A DNA stretch of 64,000 nt from Henricia sp. BOLD:AAB3569 (GCA_037783545.1 JBBELK010000096.1:2356001-2420000); one strand, 5' to 3'. Positions 37,036-50,164 are shown, counted from the stretch's first letter. Made by a program: numbers and translations. The notes: a model not told the origin generated them from the sequence alone.

Positions 37036-38039
37036 ATGCAACATTTGAAGTTCGTCGCAAAATTTCTTGACTTCCAAATTTGCCGACGTTTGGACAACAC
37101 TTTGACCAAATTCCCGTCCCAAACAAGACTGAGCATGCGCACGAGTGATCAGGAGTACACGGACAGCCACGGTCCGCAGAGCAGGCAAGAAGCCCGAGCC
37201 CAGTTTTCCCTAAACTCTGAAATTTCTCGGCCATTTGCCGGCGAAAGTCTGTCAATTTTTCAGGACAAGTGCGGAATATAGACTGTTTGGAGCATGCAAA
37301 ATTTGAAGTTCGTCGGAAAATTTCTTGACTAGCAAATTTGCCGAAGTTTGGAGCACACTTTCACCAAATTCCCGTCCCAAACAAAACTGAGCATGCGCAC
37401 GAGTCAGGAGTACACGGACAGCCACGGTCTGCAGAGCAGGCAGGAAGCCCGAGCCCAGTTTTCCCTAAACTCTGAAATTTCTCGGCCATTTCCCGGCGAA
37501 AGTCTGTCAATTTTTCAGGACAAGTGCGGAATATAGACTGTTTGGAGCATGCAACATTTGAAGCTCGTCGCAAAATTTCTTGACTTCCAAATTTGCCGAC
37601 GTTTGGACCACACTTTGACCAAATTCCCGTCCCAAACAAGACTGAGCATGCGCACGAGTGATCAGGAGTACACGGACAGCCACGGTCCGCAGAGCAGGCA
37701 AGAAGCCCGAGCCCAGTTTTCTCTAAACTCTGAAATTTCTCGGCCATTTGCCGGCGAAAGTCTGTCAATTTTTCAGGACAAGTGCGGAATATATAGACTG
37801 TTTGGAGTATGCAAAATTTGAAGTTCGTCGGACGTTTGGACCACACTTTGACCAAATTCCCGTCCCAAACAAGACTGAGCATGCGCACGAGTCAGGAGTA
37901 CACGGACAGCCACGGTCTGCAGAGCAGGCAGGAAGCCCGAGCCCAGTTTTCCCTAAACTCTGAAATTTCTCGGCCATTTCCAGGCGAAAGTCTGTCAATT
38001 TTTCAGGACAAGTGCGGAGGAATATGGACTGTTTGGAGC

Positions 38040-38294
38040 ATGCACAATTTGAAGTTCGTCGGAAAATTTCTTGACTTGCAAATTTGCCGACGTTTGGACC
38101 ACACTTTGACCAAATTCCCGTCCCAAACAAGACTGAGCATGCGCACGAGTCAGGAGTACACGGACAGCCACGGTCTGCAGAGCAGGCAGGAAGCCCGAGC
38201 CCAGTTTTCCCTAAACTCTGAAATTTCTCGGCCATTTCCCGGCGAAAGTCTGTCAATTTTTCAGGACTAGTGCGGAATATAGACTGTTTGGAGT
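38040..38294 (+). repeat. Class d unit exemplar (GCACAATTTG, CTTGC)
   Basis: The unit starts GCACAATTTGAAG after a +GGA junction (GCGGAGGAATATGG) and has CTTGCAAATTTG. In the c-d-e-f-a cassettes from 37.8 to 49.4 kb it ends CAGGACTAGTGCGG, where A to T creates a SpeI-type ACTAGT (38266, 40318, 43857, 47111, 48113, 49370). The cassette at 32990 still has CAGGACAAGTG and so represents the earlier state. Confidence 0.88.
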
Positions 38295-38549
38295 ATGCAA
38301 AATTTGAAGTTCGTCGGAAAATTTCTTGACTTCCAAATTTGCCGACGTTTGGACCACACTTTGACCAAATTCCCGTCCCAAACAAGACTGAGCATGCGCA
38401 CGAGTCAGGAGTACACGGACAGCCACGGTCTGCAGAGCAGGCAGGAAGCCCGAGCCCAGTTTTCCCTAAACTCTGAAATTTCTCGGCCATTTCCCTGCGA
38501 AAGTCTGTCAATTTTTCAGGACAAGTGCGGAATATCGACTGTTTGGAGC
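38295..38549 (+). repeat. Class e unit exemplar (CATTTCCCTGCGAAAG)
   Basis: The unit starts GGAGTATGC, has CTTCCAAATTT, and is distinguished by CCCTGCGAAAG in place of CCCGGCGAAAG and by an ending in AATATGG rather than AATATAG. The copy at 38295 ends AATATCG, a private change. It occurs in each c-d-e-f-a cassette and, with other neighbours, at 28941. Confidence 0.88.
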
Positions 38550-38804
38550 ATGCACAATTTGAAGTTCGTCGGAAAATTTCTTGACTTGCAAATTTGCCGA
38601 CGTTTGGACCACACTTTGACAAAATTCCTGTCCCAAACAAGACTGAGCATGCGCACGAGTCAGGAGTACACGGACAGCCACGGTCTGCAGAGCAGGCAGG
38701 CAGCCCGAGGCTAGTTTTCCCTAAACTCTGAAATTTCTCGGCCATTTCCCGGCGAAAGTCTGTCAATTTTTCAGGACAAGTGCGGAATATAGACTGTTTG
38801 GAGC
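38550..38804 (+). repeat. Class f unit exemplar (GACAAAATTCCTGTCC, GGCAGGCAGCCCGAGGCTAG)
   Basis: The unit starts GCACAATTTG with CTTGC, then GACAAAATTCCTGTCC, and ends with the GCAGGCAGCCCGAGGCTAG run. The GAGGCTAG tail is otherwise typical of domain A, so f joins a B-like head to an A-like tail. Two copies share the private CTTGCAAAATTGCCG (33731 and 51417), showing that those two loci, 17.7 kb apart, are recent relatives. Confidence 0.87.
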
Positions 38805-39642
38805 ATGCAACATTTGAAGTTCGTCGCAAAATTTCTTGACTTCCAAATTTGCCGACGTTTGGACAACACTTTGACCAAATTCCCGTCCCAAACAAGACTG
38901 AGCATGCGCACGAGTGATCAGGAGTACACGGACAGCCACGGTCCGCAGAGCAGGCAAGAAGCCCGAGCCCAGTTTTCCCTAAACTCTGAAATTTCTCGGC
39001 CATTTGCCGGCGAAAGTCTGTCAATTTTTCAGGACAAGTGCGGAATATAGACTGTTTGGAGCATGCAAAATTTGAAGTTCGTTGGAAAATTTCTTGACTA
39101 GCAAATTTGCCGAAGTTTGGAGCACACTTTCACCAAATTCCCGTCCCAAACAAAACTGAGCATGCGCACGAGTCAGGAGTACACGGACAGCCACGGTCTG
39201 CAGAGCTGGCAGGAAGCCCGAGCCCAGTTTTCCCTAAACTCTGAAATTTCTCGGCCATTTCCCGGCGAAAGTCTGTCAATTTTTCAGGACAAGTGCGGAA
39301 TATAGACTGTTTGGAGCATGCAACATTTGAAGCTCGTCGCAAAATTTCTTGACTTCCAAATTTGCCGACGTTTGGACCACACTTTGACCAAATTCCCGTC
39401 CCAAACAAGACTGAGCATGCGCACGAGTGATCAGGAGTACACGGACAGCCACGGTCCGCAGAGCAGGCAAGAAGCCCGAGCCCAGTTTTCCCTAAACTCT
39501 GAAATTTCTCGGCCATTTGCCGGCGAAAGTCTGTCAATTTTTCAGGACAAGTGCGGAATATAGACTGTTTGGAGCATGCAAAATTTGAAGTTCGTCGGAA
39601 AATTTCTTGACTAGCAAATTTGCCGAAGTTTGGAGCACACTT

Positions 39643-41589
39643 TCACCAAATTCCCGTCCCAAACAAAACTGAGCATGCGCACGAGTCAGGAGTACACGGA
39701 CAGCCACGGTCTGCAGAGCAGGCAGGAAGCCCGAGCCCAGTTTTCCCTAAACTCTTAAATTTCTCGGCCATTTCCCGGCGAAAGTCTGTCAATTTTTCAG
39801 GACAAGTGCGGAATATAGACTGTTTGGAGCATGCAACATTTGAAGTTCGTCGCAAAATTTCTTGACTTCCAAATTTGCCGACGTTTGGACAACACTTTGA
39901 CCAAATTCCCGTCCCAAACAAGACTGAGCATGCGCACGAGTGATCAGGAGTACACGGACAGCCACGGTCTGCAGACCAGGCAGGAAGCCCGAGCCCAGTT
40001 TTCCCTAAACTCTGAAATTTCTCGGCCATTTCCAGGCGAAAGTCTGTCAATTTTTCAGGACAAGTGCGGAGGAATATGGACTGTTTGGAGCATGCACAAT
40101 TTGAAGTTCGTCGGAAAATTTCTTGACTTGCAAATTTGCCGACGTTTGGACCACACTTTGACCAAATTCCCGTCCCAAACAAGACTGAGCATGCGCACGA
40201 GTCAGGAGTACACGGACAGCCACGGTCTGCAGAGCAGGCAGGAAGCCCGAGCCCAGTTTTCCCTAAACTCTGAAATTTCTCGGCCATTTCCCGGCGAAAG
40301 TCTGTCAATTTTTCAGGACTAGTGCGGAATATAGACTGTTTGGAGTATGCAAAATTTGAAGTTCGTCGGAAAATTTCTTGACTTCCAAATTTGCCGACGT
40401 TTGGACCACACTTTGACCAAATTCCCGTCCCAAACAAGACTGAGCATGCGCACGAGTCAGGAGTACACGGACAGCCACGGTCTGCAGAGCAGGCAGGAAG
40501 CCCGAGCCCAGTTTTCCCTAAACTCTGAAATTTCTCGGCCATTTCCCTGCGAAAGTCTGTCAATTTTTCAGGACAAGTGCGGAATATGGACTGTTTGGAG
40601 CATGCACAATTTGAAGTTCGTCGGAAAATTTCTTGACTTGCAAATTTGCCGACGTTTGGACCACACTTTGACAAAATTCCTGTCCCAAACAAGACTGAGC
40701 ATGCGCACGAGTCAGGAGTACACGGACAGCCACGGTCTGCAGAGCAGGCAGGCAGCCCGAGGCTAGTTTTCCCTAAACTCTGAAATTTCTCGGCCATTTC
40801 CCGGCGAAAGTCTGTCAATTTTTCAGGACAAGTGCGGAATATAGACTGTTTGGAGCATGCAACATTTGAAGTTCGTCGCAAAATTTCTTGACTTCCAAAT
40901 TTGCCGACGTTTGGACAACACTTTGACCAAATTCCCGTCCCAAACAAGACTGAGCATGCGCACGAGTGATCAGGAGTACACGGACAGCCACGGTCCGCAG
41001 AGCAGGCAAGAAGCCCGAGCCCAGTTTTCCCTAAACTCTGAAATTTCTCGGCCATTTCCCTGCGAAAGTCTGTCAATTTTTCAGGACAAGTGCGGAATAT
41101 GGACTGTTTGGAGCATGCACAATTTGAAGTTCGTCGGAAAATTTCTTGACTTGCAAATTTGCCGACGTTTGGACCACACTTTGACAAAATTCCTGTCCCA
41201 AACAAGACTGAGCATGCGCACGAGTCAGGAGTACACGGACAGCCACGGTCTGCAGAGCAGGCAGGCAGCCCGAGGCTAGTTTTCCCTAAACTCTGAAATT
41301 TCTCGGCCATTTCCCGGCGAAAGTCTGTCAATTTTTCAGGACAAGTGCGGAATATAGACTGTTTGGAGCATGCAACATTTGAAGTTCGTCGCAAAATTTC
41401 TTGACTTCCAAATTTGCCGACGTTTGGACAACACTTTGACCAAATTCCCGTCCCAAACAAGACTGAGCATGCGCACGAGTGATCAGGAGTACACGGACAG
41501 CCACGGTCCGCAGAGCAGGCAAGAAGCCCGAGCCCAGTTTTCCCTAAACTCTGAAATTTCTCGGCCATTTGCCGGCGAAAGTCTGTCAA
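39643..41589 (-). other. Long periodic open frame of the satellite, not called as a gene
   Basis: This minus-strand frame stays open for 648 codons, or 7.6 units. It is a direct result of the 85-86-codon unit and gives an 85-86 residue repeat with eight cysteines, including the core GCPCTPDSCAC or GCPCTPDHSCAC. The nominal start is a TTG inside the repeated EKLTDF segment, not an ATG. Its first stop is the TGA created by CTTTCACC in the class b unit at 39576. There is no promoter, signal peptide, unique N-terminus or known domain that I recognise. Coding is possible in principle but unsupported. Confidence 0.15.
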
Positions 41590-43398
41590 TTTTTCAGGAC
41601 AAGTGCGGAATATAGACTGTTTGGAGCATGCAAAATTTGAAGTTCGTTGGAAAATTTCTTGACTAGCAAATTTGCCGAAGTTTGGAGCACACTTTCACCA
41701 AATTCCCGTCCCAAACAAAACTGAGCATGCGCACGAGTCAGGAGTACACGGACAGCCACGGTCTGCAGAGCTGGCAGGAAGCCCGAGCCCAGTTTTCCCT
41801 AAACTCTGAAATTTCTCGGCCATTTCCCGGCGAAAGTCTGTCAATTTTTCAGGACAAGTGCGGAATATAGACTGTTTGGAGCATGCAACATTTGAAGCTC
41901 GTCGCAAAATTTCTTGACTTCCAAATTTGCCGACGTTTGGACCACACTTTGACCAAATTCCCGTCCCAAACAAGACTGAGCATGCGCACGAGTGATCAGG
42001 AGTACACGGACAGCCACGGTCCGCAGAGCAGGCAAGAAGCCCGAGCCCAGTTTTCCCTAAACTCTGAAATTTCTCGGCCATTTGCCGGCGAAAGTCTGTC
42101 AATTTTTCAGGACAAGTGCGGAATATAGACTGTTTGGAGCATGCAAAATTTGAAGTTCGTCGGAAAATTTCTTGACTAGCAAATTTGCCGAAGTTTGGAG
42201 CACACTTTCACCAAATTCCCGTCCCAAACAAAACTGAGCATGCGCACGAGTCAGGAGTACACGGACAGCCACGGTCTGCAGAGCAGGCAGGAAGCCCGAG
42301 CCCAGTTTTCCCTAAACTCTTAAATTTCTCGGCCATTTCCCGGCGAAAGTCTGTCAATTTTTCAGGACAAGTGCGGAATATAGACTGTTTGGAGCATGCA
42401 ACATTTGAAGTTCGTCGCAAAATTTCTTGACTTCCAAATTTGCCGACGTTTGGACAACACTTTGACCAAATTCCCGTCCCAAACAAGACTGAGCATGCGC
42501 ACGAGTGATCAGGAGTACACGGACAGCCACGGTCCGCAGAGCAGGCAAGAAGCCCGAGCCCAGTTTTCCCTAAACTCTGAAATTTCTCGGCCATTTGCCG
42601 GCGAAAGTCTGTCAATTTTTCAGGACAAGTGCGGAATATAGACTGTTTGGAGCATGCAAAATTTGAAGTTCGTCGGAAAATTTCTTGACTAGCAAATTTG
42701 CCGAAGTTTGGAGCACACTTTCACCAAATTCCCGTCCCAAACAAAACTGAGCATGCGCACGAGTCAGGAGTACACGGACAGCCACGGTCTGCAGAGCAGG
42801 CAGGAAGCCCGAGCCCAGTTTTCCCTAAACTCTGAAATTTCTCGGCCATTTCCCGGCGAAAGTCTGTCAATTTTTCAGGACAAGTGCGGAATATATAGAC
42901 TGTTTGGAGTATGCAAAATTTGAAGTTCGTCGGACGTTTGGACCACACTTTGACCAAATTCCCGTCCCAAACAAGACTGAGCATGCGCACGAGTCAGGGG
43001 TACACGGACAGCCACGGTCTGCAGAGCAGGCAGGAAGCCCGAGCCCAGTTTTCCCTAAACTCTTAAATTTCTCGGCCATTTCCCGGCGAAAGTCTGTCAA
43101 TTTTTCAGGACAAGTGCGGAATATAGACTGTTTGGAGCATGCAACATTTGAAGCTCGTCGCAAAATTTCTTGACTTCCAAATTTGCCGACGTTTGGACAA
43201 CACTTTGACCAAATTCCCGTCCCAAACAAGACTGAGCATGCGCACGAGTGATCAGGAGTACACGGACAGCCACGGTCCGCAGAGCAGGCAAGAAGCCCGA
43301 GCCCAGTTTTCTCTAAACTCTGAAATTTCTCGGCCATTTGCCGGCGAAAGTCTGTCAATTTTTCAGGACAAGTGCGGAATATATAGACTGTTTGGAGT

Positions 43399-44654
43399 AT
43401 GCAAAATTTGAAGTTCGTCGGACGTTTGGACCACACTTTGACCAAATTCCCGTCCCAAACAAGACTGAGCATGCGCACGAGTCAGGAGTACACGGACAGC
43501 CACGGTCTGCAGAGCAGGCAGGAAGCCCGAGCCCAGTTTTCCCTAAACTCTGAAATTTCTCGGCCATTTCCAGGCGAAAGTCTGTCAATTTTTCAGGACA
43601 AGTGCGGAGGAATATGGACTGTTTGGAGCATGCACAATTTGAAGTTCGTCGGAAAATTTCTTGACTTGCAAATTTGCCGACGTTTGGACCACACTTTGAC
43701 CAAATTCCCGTCCCAAACAAGACTGAGCATGCGCACGAGTCAGGAGTACACGGACAGCCACGGTCTGCAGAGCAGGCAGGAAGCCCGAGCCCAGTTTTCC
43801 CTAAACTCTGAAATTTCTCGGCCATTTCCCGGCGAAAGTCTGTCAATTTTTCAGGACTAGTGCGGAATATAGACTGTTTGGAGTATGCAAAATTTGAAGT
43901 TCGTCGGAAAATTTCTTGACTTCCAAATTTGCCGACGTTTGGACCACACTTTGACCAAATTCCCGTCCCAAACAAGACTGAGCATGCGCACGAGTCAGGA
44001 GTACACGGACAGCCACGGTCTGCAGAGCAGGCAGGAAGCCCGAGCCCAGTTTTCCCTAAACTCTGAAATTTCTCGGCCATTTCCCTGCGAAAGTCTGTCA
44101 ATTTTTCAGGACAAGTGCGGAATATGGACTGTTTGGAGCATGCACAATTTGAAGTTCGTCGGAAAATTTCTTGACTTGCAAATTTGCCGACGTTTGGACC
44201 ACACTTTGACAAAATTCCTGTCCCAAACAAGACTGAGCATGCGCACGAGTCAGGAGTACACGGACAGCCACGGTCTGCAGAGCAGGCAGGCAGCCCGAGG
44301 CTAGTTTTCCCTAAACTCTGAAATTTCTCGGCCATTTCCCGGCGAAAGTCTGTCAATTTTTCAGGACAAGTGCGGAATATAGACTGTTTGGAGCATGCAA
44401 CATTTGAAGCTCGTCGCAAAATTTCTTGACTTCCAAATTTGCCGACGTTTGGACAACACTTTGACCAAATTCCCGTCCCAAACAAGACTGAGCATGCGCA
44501 CGAGTGATCAGGAGTACACGGACAGCCACGGTCCGCAGAGCAGGCAAGAAGCCCGAGCCCAGTTTTCTCTAAACTCTGAAATTTCTCGGCCATTTGCCGG
44601 CGAAAGTCTGTCAATTTTTCAGGACAAGTGCGGAATATATAGACTGTTTGGAGT
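43399..44654. repeat. c-d-e-f-a cassette, 1,256 bp form
   Basis: Units are 231 + 255 + 255 + 255 + 260 bp. The closing class a unit has GAAGCTCGTCGC, GGACAAC, TTTTCTCTAAAC and both +GAT and +TA. The same arrangement is seen at 47655-48910. Confidence 0.9.
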
Positions 44655-46653
44655 ATGCAAAATTTGAAGTTCGTCGGACGTTTGGACCACACTTTGACCA
44701 AATTCCCGTCCCAAACAAGACTGAGCATGCGCACGAGTCAGGAGTATACGGACAGCCACGGTCTGCAGAGCAGGCAGCAAGCCCGAGCCCAGTTTTCCCT
44801 AAACTCTTAAATTTCTCGGCCATTTCCCGGCGAAAGTCTGTCAATTTTTCAGGACAAGTGCGGAATATAGACTGTTTGGAGCATGCAAAATTTGAAGTTC
44901 GTCGGAAAATTTCTTGACTAGCAAATTTGCCGAAGTTTGGAGCACACTTTCACCAAATTCCCGTCCCAAACAAAACTGAGCATGCGCACGAGTCAGGAGT
45001 ACACGGACAGCCACGGTCTGCAGAGCTGGCAGGAAGCCCGAGCCCAGTTTTCCCTAAACTCTGAAATTTCTCGGCCATTTCCCGGCGAAAGTCTGTCAAT
45101 TTTTCAGGACAAGTGCGGAATATAGACTGTTTGGAGCATGCAACATTTGAAGCTCGTCGCAAAATTTCTTGACTTCCAAATTTGCCGACGTTTGGACCAC
45201 ACTTTGACCAAATTCCCGTCCCAAACAAGACTGAGCATGCGCACGAGTGATCAGGAGTACACGGACAGCCACGGTCCGCAGAGCAGGCAAGAAGCCCGAG
45301 CCCAGTTTTCCCTAAACTCTGAAATTTCTCAGCCATTTGCCGGCGAAAGTCTGTAAATTTTTCAGGACAAGTGCGGAATATAGACTGTTTGGAGCATGCA
45401 AAATTTGAAGTTCGTCGGAAAATTTCTTGACTAGCAAATTTGCCGAAGTTTGGAGCACACTTTCACCAAATTCCCGTCCCAAACAAAACTGAGCATGCGC
45501 ACGAGTCAGGAGTACACGGACAGCCACGGTCTGCAGAGCAGGCAGGAAGCCCGAGCCCAGTTTTCCCTAAACTCTGAAATTTCTCGGCCATTTCCCGGCG
45601 AAAGTCTGTCAATTTTTCAGGACAAGTGCGGAATATATAGACTGTTTGGAGTATGCAAAATTTGAAGTTCGTCGGACGTTTGGACCACACTTTGACCAAA
45701 TTCCCGTCCCAAACAAGACTGAGCATGCGCACGAGTCAGGAGTACACAGACAGCCACGGTCTGCAGAGCAGGCAGGAAGCCCGAGCCCAGTTTTCCCTAA
45801 ACTCTTAAATTTCTCGGCCATTTCCCGGCGAAAGTCTGTCAATTTTTCAGGACAAGTGCGGAATATAGACTGTTTGGAGCATGCAACATTTGAAGTTCGT
45901 CGCAAAATTTCTTGACTTCCAAATTTGCCGACGTTTGGACAACACTTTGACCAAATTCCCGTCCCAAACAAGACTGAGCATGCGCACGAGTGATCAGGAG
46001 TACACGGACAGCCACGGTCCGCAGAGCAGGCAAGAAGCCCGAGCCCAGTTTTCCCTAAACTCTGAAATTTCTCGGCCATTTGCCGGCGAAAGTCTGTCAA
46101 TTTTTCAGGACAAGTGCGGAATATAGACTGTTTGGAGCATGCAAAATTTGAAGTTCGTCGGAAAATTTCTTGACTAGCAAATTTGCCGAAGTTTGGAGCA
46201 CACTTTCACCAAATTCCCGTCCCAAACAAAACTGAGCATGCGCACGAGTCAGGAGTACACGGACAGCCACGGTCTGCAGAGCAGGCAGGAAGCCCGAGCC
46301 CAGTTTTCCCTAAACTCTGAAATTTCTCGGCCATTTCCCGGCGAAAGTCTGTCAATTTTTCAGGACAAGTGCGGAATATAGACTGTTTGGAGCATGCAAC
46401 ATTTGAAGCTCGTCGCAAAATTTCTTGACTTCCAAATTTGCCGACGTTTGGACCACACTTTGACCAAATTCCCGTCCCAAACAAGACTGAGCATGCGCAC
46501 GAGTGATCAGGAGTACACGGACAGCCACGGTCCGCAGAGCAGGCAAGAAGCCCGAGCCCAGTTTTCTCTAAACTCTGAAATTTCTCGGCCATTTGCCCGC
46601 GAAAGTCTGTCAATTTTTCAGGACAAGTGCGGAATATATAGACTGTTTGGAGT

Positions 46654-49600
46654 ATGCAAAATTTGAAGTTCGTCGGACGTTTGGACCACACTTTGACCAA
46701 ATTCCCGTCCCAAACAAGACTGAGCATGCGCACGAGTCAGGAGTACACGGACAGCCACGGTCTGCAGAGCAGGCAGGAAGCCCGAGCCCAGTTTTCCCTA
46801 AACTCTGAAATTTCTCGGCCATTTCCAGGCGAAAGTCTGTCAATTTTTCAGGACAAGTGCGGAGGAATATGGACTGTTTGGAGCATGCACAATTTGAAGT
46901 TCGTCGGAAAATTTCTTGACTTGCAAATTTGCCGACGTTTGGACCACACTTTGACCAAATTCCCGTCCCAAACAAGACTGAGCATGCGCACGAGTCAGGA
47001 GTACACGGACAGCCACGGTCTGCAGAGCAGGCAGGAAGCCCGAGCCCAGTTTTCCCTAAACTCTGAAATTTCTCGGCCATTTCCCGGCGAAAGTCTGTCA
47101 ATTTTTCAGGACTAGTGCGGAATATAGACTGTTTGGAGTATGCAAAATTTGAAGTTCGTCGGAAAATTTCTTGACTTCCAAATTTGCCGACGTTTGGACC
47201 ACACTTTGACCAAATTCCCGTCCCAAACAAGACTGAGCATGCGCACGAGTCAGGAGTACACGGACAGCCACGGTCTGCAGAGCAGGCAGGCAGCCCGAGG
47301 CTAGTTTTCCCTAAACTCTGAAATTTCTCGGCCATTTCCCGGCGAAAGTCTGTCAATTTTTCAGGACAAGTGCGGAATATAGACTGTTTGGAGCATGCAA
47401 CATTTGAAGCTCGTCGCAAAATTTCTTGACTTCCAAATTTGCCGACGTTTGGACAACACTTTGACCAAATTCCCGTCCCAAACAAGACTGAGCATGCGCA
47501 CGAGTGATCAGGAGTACACGGACAGCCACGGTCCGCAGAGCAGGCAAGAAGCCCGAGCCCAGTTTTCTCTAAACTCTGAAATTTCTCGGCCCTTTGCCGG
47601 CGAAAGTCTGTCAATTTTTCAGGACAAGTGCGGAATATATAGACTGTTTGGAGTATGCAAAATTTGAAGTTCGTCGGACGTTTGGACCACACTTTGACCA
47701 AATTCCCGTCCCAAACAAGACTGAGCATGCGCACGAGTCAGGAGTACACGGACAGCCACGGTCTGCAGAGCAGGCAGGAAGCCCGAGCCCAGTTTTCCCT
47801 AAACTCTGAAATTTCTCGGCCATTTCCAGGCGAAAGTCTGTCAATTTTTCAGGACAAGTGCGGAGGAATATGGACTGTTTGGAGCATGCACAATTTGAAG
47901 TTCGTCGGAAAATTTCTTGACTTGCAAATTTGCCGACGTTTGGACCACACTTTGACCAAATTCCCGTCCCAAACAAGACTGAGCATGCGCACGAGTCAGG
48001 AGTACACGGACAGCCACGGTCTGCAGAGCAGGCAGGAAGCCCGAGCCCAGTTTTCCCTAAACTCTGAAATTTCTCGGCCATTTCCCGGCGAAAGTCTGTC
48101 AATTTTTCAGGACTAGTGCGGAATATAGACTGTTTGGAGTATGCAAAATTTGAAGTTCGTCGGAAAATTTCTTGACTTCCAAATTTGCCGACGTTTGGAC
48201 CACACTTTGACCAAATTCCCGTCCCAAACAAGACTGAGCATGCGCACGAGTCAGGAGTACACGGACAGCCACGGTCTGCAGAGCAGGCAGGAAGCCCGAG
48301 CCCAGTTTTCCCTAAACTCTGAAATTTCTCGGCCATTTCCCTGCGAAAGTCTGTCAATTTTTCAGGACAAGTGCGGAATATGGACTGTTTGGAGCATGCA
48401 CAATTTGAAGTTCGTCGGAAAATTTCTTGACTTGCAAATTTGCCGACGTTTGGACCACACTTTGACAAAATTCCTGTCCCAAACAAGACTGAGCATGCGC
48501 ACGAGTCAGGAGTACACGGACAGCCACGGTCTGCAGAGCAGGCAGGCAGCCCGAGGCTAGTTTTCCCTAAACTCTGAAATTTCTCGGCCATTTCCCGGCG
48601 AAAGTCTGTCAATTTTTCAGGACAAGTGCGGAATATAGACTGTTTGGAGCATGCAACATTTGAAGCTCGTCGCAAAATTTCTTGACTTCCAAATTTGCCG
48701 ACGTTTGGACAACACTTTGACAAAATTCCCGTCCCAAACAAGACTGAGAATGCGCACGAGTGATCAGGAGTACACGGACAGCCACGGTCCGCAGAGCAGG
48801 CAAGAAGCCCGAGCCCAGTTTTCTCTAAACTCTGAAATTTCTCGGCCATTTGCCGGCGAAAGTCTGTCAATTTTTCAGGACAAGTGCGGAATATATAGAC
48901 TGTTTGGAGTATGCAAAATTTGAAGTTCGTCGGACGTTTGGACCACACTTTGACCAAATTCCCGTCCCAAACAAGACTGAGCATGCGCACGAGTCAGGAG
49001 TACACGGACAGCCACGGTCTGCAGAGCAGGCAGGAAGCCCGAGCCCAGTTTTCCCTAAACTCTGAAATTTCTAGGCCATTTCCAGGCGAAAGTCTGTCAA
49101 TTTTTCAGGACAAGTGCGGAGGAATATGGACTGTTTGGAGCATGCACAATTTGAAGTTCGTCGGAAAATTTCTTGACTTGCAAATTTGCCGACGTTTGGA
49201 CCACACTTTGACCAAATTCCCGTCCCAAACAAGACTGAGCATGCGCACGAGTCAGGAGTACACGGACAGCCACGGTCTGCAGAGCAGGCAGGAAGCCCGA
49301 GCCCAGTTTTCCCTAAACTCTGAAATTTCTCGGCCATTTCCCGGCGAAAGTCTGTCAATTTTTCAGGACTAGTGCGGAATATAGACTGTTTGGAGTATGC
49401 AAAATTTGAAATTCGTCGGAAAATTTCTTGACTTCCAAATTTGCCGACGTTTGGACCACACTTTGACCAAATTCCCGTCCCAAACAAGACTGAGCATGCG
49501 CACGAGTCAGGAGTACACGGACAGCCACGGTCTGCAGAGCAGGCAGGAAGCCCGAGCCCAGTTTTCCCTAAACTCTGAAATTTCTCGGCCATTTCCCTGC

Positions 49601-50164
49601 GAAAGTCTGTCAATTTTTCAGGACAAGTGCGGAATATGGACTGTTTGGAGCATGCACAATTTGAAGTTCGTCGGAAAATTTCTTGACTTGCAAATTTGCC
49701 GACGTTTGGACCACACTTTGACCAAATTCCTGTCCCAAACAAGACTGAGCATGCGCACGAGTCAGGAGTACACGGACAGCCACGGTCTGCAGAGCAGGCA
49801 GGCAGCCCGAGGCTAGTTTTCCCTAAACTCTGAAATTTCTCGGCCATTTCCCGGCGAAAGTCTGTCAATTTTTCAGGACAAGTGCGGAATATAGACTGTT
49901 TGGAGCATGCAACATTTGAAGTTCGTCGCAAAATTTCTTGACTTCCAAATTTGCCGACGTTTGGACAACACTTTGACCAAATTCCCGTCCCAAACAAGAC
50001 TGAGCATGCGCACGAGTGATCAGGAGTACACGGACAGCCACGGTCCGCAGAGCAGGCAAGAAGCCCGAGCCCAGTTTTCCCTAAACTCTGAAATTTCTCG
50101 GCCATTTGCCGGCGAAAGTCTGTCAATTTTTCAGGACAAGTGCGGAATATAGACTGTTTGGAGC
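46654..50164. repeat. Three consecutive c-d-e-f-a cassettes
   Basis: Cassettes begin at 46654 (1,001 bp), 47655 (1,256 bp) and 48911 (1,254 bp). The first lacks one unit: its 47140 unit has a class e head (CTTCC, TTCCCGTCC) and a class f tail (GGCAGGCAGCCCGAGGCTAG). That is the product expected from unequal exchange between e and f. Private changes elsewhere include GAGAATGCGC (48748) and TTTCTAGGCC (49072). Confidence 0.9.

Larger units (their letters stand above)
37809..42653. repeat. c-d-e-f-a-b-a-b-a block and its expanded copy
   Basis: The order d, e, f, a, b, a, b, a at 38040-40091 recurs from 40092 with two extra units: d 40092, e 40347, f 40602, a/e chimera 40857, f 41115, a 41370, b 41628, a 41883, b 42141, a 42396. 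The base offset is 2,052 bp, rising to 2,565 after a 513 bp internal duplication of f plus a. The 39831 unit is itself a chimera (class a start, +GAT and +GGA, 261 bp). This region carries the longest minus-strand open frame. Confidence 0.87.

Noticed and set aside
39643..41589. A 648-residue cysteine-rich repeat protein on the minus strand
   Set aside because: The frame is a consequence of an 85-codon unit without a stop. It starts at TTG within the repeat, ends wherever a variant unit has a stop, has no unique ends and shows many non-synonymous differences. It is kept as an open frame only.
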